A stretch of DNA of 5,331 nucleotides from Rhodospirillales bacterium. Its GTDB lineage: Bacteria; Pseudomonadota; Alphaproteobacteria; UBA9219. The notes under the pieces were generated by a model. It did not search any database and was not told the DNA's origin. It saw nothing but the letters and a program-made list of their open reading frames with translations. This document shows, in pieces, positions 4,419 to 5,331 of this stretch. The stretch spans positions 1-5,331 of the forward strand of contig JAATFY010000259.1 of NCBI GenBank assembly GCA_015654915.1, read 5' to 3'. A program made the translations under genes and the position numbers. Positions within the stretch are counted from its first letter, which is position 1; each line of letters starts with the position of its first letter.

Positions 4419-5331
4419 ATGCCCGAACTCCCCGAGGTTGAAACCGTCTGCCGCGGCCTGCATAAGGCTCTGATCGGCGCGCGAATTGTGAAGGCCGAAA
4501 CGCACCGGCCCGATCTGCGCACGCCCCTGCCGAAAAACCTGGCGGCGCGGCTGAAGGGGCGGCGGGTACTGGATATCAGGCGTCGGGCGAAATATATCCT
4601 GATCGACCTCGATAAGAACGAGACCCTTTTGCTGCATCTCGGCATGTCGGGCCGCATGGTGATCAGCCACGACGACCGGAAGCCGGATAAGCACGACCAT
4701 CTGGTTTTCCATTTCAGCAACGGCGTCTCCCGCAGTCGCGGTTGCGACCGCAGAGCGGGCGCAGAGCAGTCGCGGGATATATATGTCCGTTTTAACGATC
4801 CCCGCCGGTTCGGGATGTGCGACCTGGTGCCGACCAAGGATTTGCCGCAGCATAAATTGTTGAGGCATCTGGGCGTCGAGCCGCTGGAAGCGGGCCTGAC
4901 GCCGGAGTTCCTCGCATCCAAATTCAAGGACAAGAAAACGCCGGTCAAGGCGGCGCTGCTCGACCAGCGGTTGGTAGTCGGGGTCGGCAACATTTACGCC
5001 TGCGAGAGCCTGTTTTATGCCGGCATCAACCCGAAACGCCTTGCGGGCAAATGCACCAAAGAACAGATCGCACGGCTGGTGCCCGCCATCCGCAAGGTGC
5101 TGAAGGCCGCCATCAAGGCGGGCGGCTCGAGCTTGCGCAATTACGTGCAGGCCGACGGCGAGCTTGGTTATTTCCAGCACCATTTCGCGGTCTATGACCG
5201 CGCCGGAAAGCGGTGTCCCGTCTGCATCGGCGAGCCCGGCCAGACCGGCGGCATCAAACGTATTCCGCAGGGCGGACGCTCCAGTTTTTATTGTCCGGTG
5301 GAACAAAAATACAAGGCCCCTCTCCCCTTGC
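4419..5331 (+). CDS. mutM: Formamidopyrimidine-DNA glycosylase (Fpg), with insertion; 3' end beyond window
   Basis: Fpg removes 8-oxoguanine and formamidopyrimidines and nicks the abasic site. After Met removal, Pro2 is the Schiff-base nucleophile and Glu3 the general acid (MPELPEVETV). Lys58 lies in RRRAKYIL and the void-filling Met in HLGMSGRM. NDPRRFGM at 126-133 holds the intercalating Arg, and VVGVGNIYACESLF near 186-199 the helix-two-turn-helix Asn. Arg287 in QGGRSSFYCP is the zinc-finger Arg that contacts DNA. An extra ~19 residues (103-121) sit between SNG and YVRFNDPRRFG. The zinc finger reads C266-X2-C269-X22-C292-X2-E295, against C-X2-C-X16-C-X2-C in E. coli. The frame is still open at the last base after 304 codons, already longer than the usual 270-290. 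The ATG follows only a weak AGAAAG. Identity is firm; activity of the zinc finger is uncertain. Confidence 0.95.
   Translation, partial: MPELPEVETVCRGLHKALIGARIVKAETHRPDLRTPLPKNLAARLKGRRVLDIRRRAKYILIDLDKNETLLLHLGMSGRMVISHDDRKPDKHDHLVFHFSNGVSRSRGCDRRAGAEQSRDIYVRFNDPRRFGMCDLVPTKDLPQHKLLRHLGVEPLEAGLTPEFLASKFKDKKTPVKAALLDQRLVVGVGNIYACESLFYAGINPKRLAGKCTKEQIARLVPAIRKVLKAAIKAGGSSLRNYVQADGELGYFQHHFAVYDRAGKRCPVCIGEPGQTGGIKRIPQGGRSSFYCPVEQKYKAPLPL
4725..4781 (+). repeat. Repeat-bearing in-frame insertion in mutM
   Basis: The segment encodes the extra residues 103-121 of MutM (VSRSRGCDRRAGAEQSRDI), placed in the beta-sandwich domain just before the DPRRFG loop. GCAGTCGCGG occurs twice directly (4732-4741 and 4766-4775). 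TCCCGC (4728-4733) and GCGGGA (4772-4777) are inverted ends of a 50-bp span. A further imperfect stem joins GCAGTCG (4732-4738) and CGACCGC (4745-4751). The edges are approximate because they rest on my recall of the ordinary Fpg sequence. Confidence 0.6.

Noticed and set aside
4263..5306. 347-codon minus-strand open frame opposite mutM
   Set aside because: Its complement encodes MutM with all catalytic motifs, and this frame also runs through the spacer palindromes. It is a shadow.

Overview
The window looks like a core-gene stretch from an alphaproteobacterium. The evidence is the protein sequences of PheS, PheT, UbiE, MutM, L20 and L35, the moderately GC-rich DNA, and the divergent mutM/ubiE pair, an arrangement I know from that class. 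I cannot name the genus. Most genes are on the minus strand. Reading that strand from high to low coordinates gives ubiE, then rpmI (L35), rplT (L20), a small GIY-YIG nuclease gene, pheS and the first 279 codons of pheT, which runs off the left edge. mutM (Fpg) reads the other way at the right end and is still open at the last base.

The housekeeping logic is conventional. rpmI-rplT-pheS-pheT is a translation operon (two 50S proteins and both subunits of phenylalanyl-tRNA synthetase), and a candidate sigma-70-type promoter lies about 100 bp before rpmI. UbiE serves quinone synthesis. MutM repairs oxidised guanine.

The unusual content is what has been added to this core. (1) Between rplT and pheS sits a 481-bp cassette (2037-2517): a GIY-YIG gene between two perfect 65-bp inverted repeats, each of which is itself an imperfect palindrome. 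Removing it leaves a 36-bp rplT-pheS spacer with the pheS ribosome-binding site intact. (2) The same outline, GTCATTCC - variable hairpin - GGAAyCCA, recurs as an inverted pair between ubiE and mutM and, in degenerate form, between rpmI and rplT. This suggests a REP-like repeat family, possibly linked to the GIY-YIG protein as REPs are linked to RAYT transposases. (3) Two essential-type enzymes carry in-frame, repeat-bearing insertions. PheS has about 28 extra residues whose DNA includes a 63-bp unit with perfect 14-bp inverted ends. MutM has about 19 extra residues with a 10-bp direct repeat and 6-bp inverted ends. Both resemble the behaviour of Rickettsia palindromic elements, although I cannot show that they belong to that family. 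(4) The first ~90 codons of pheS are AT-rich and use ATA for isoleucine five times, while the rest of the gene never does; the same composition continues through the GIY-YIG cassette. (5) MutM has an enlarged zinc-finger loop, Glu in place of the fourth Cys, and a C-terminus running into sequence that looks intergenic.
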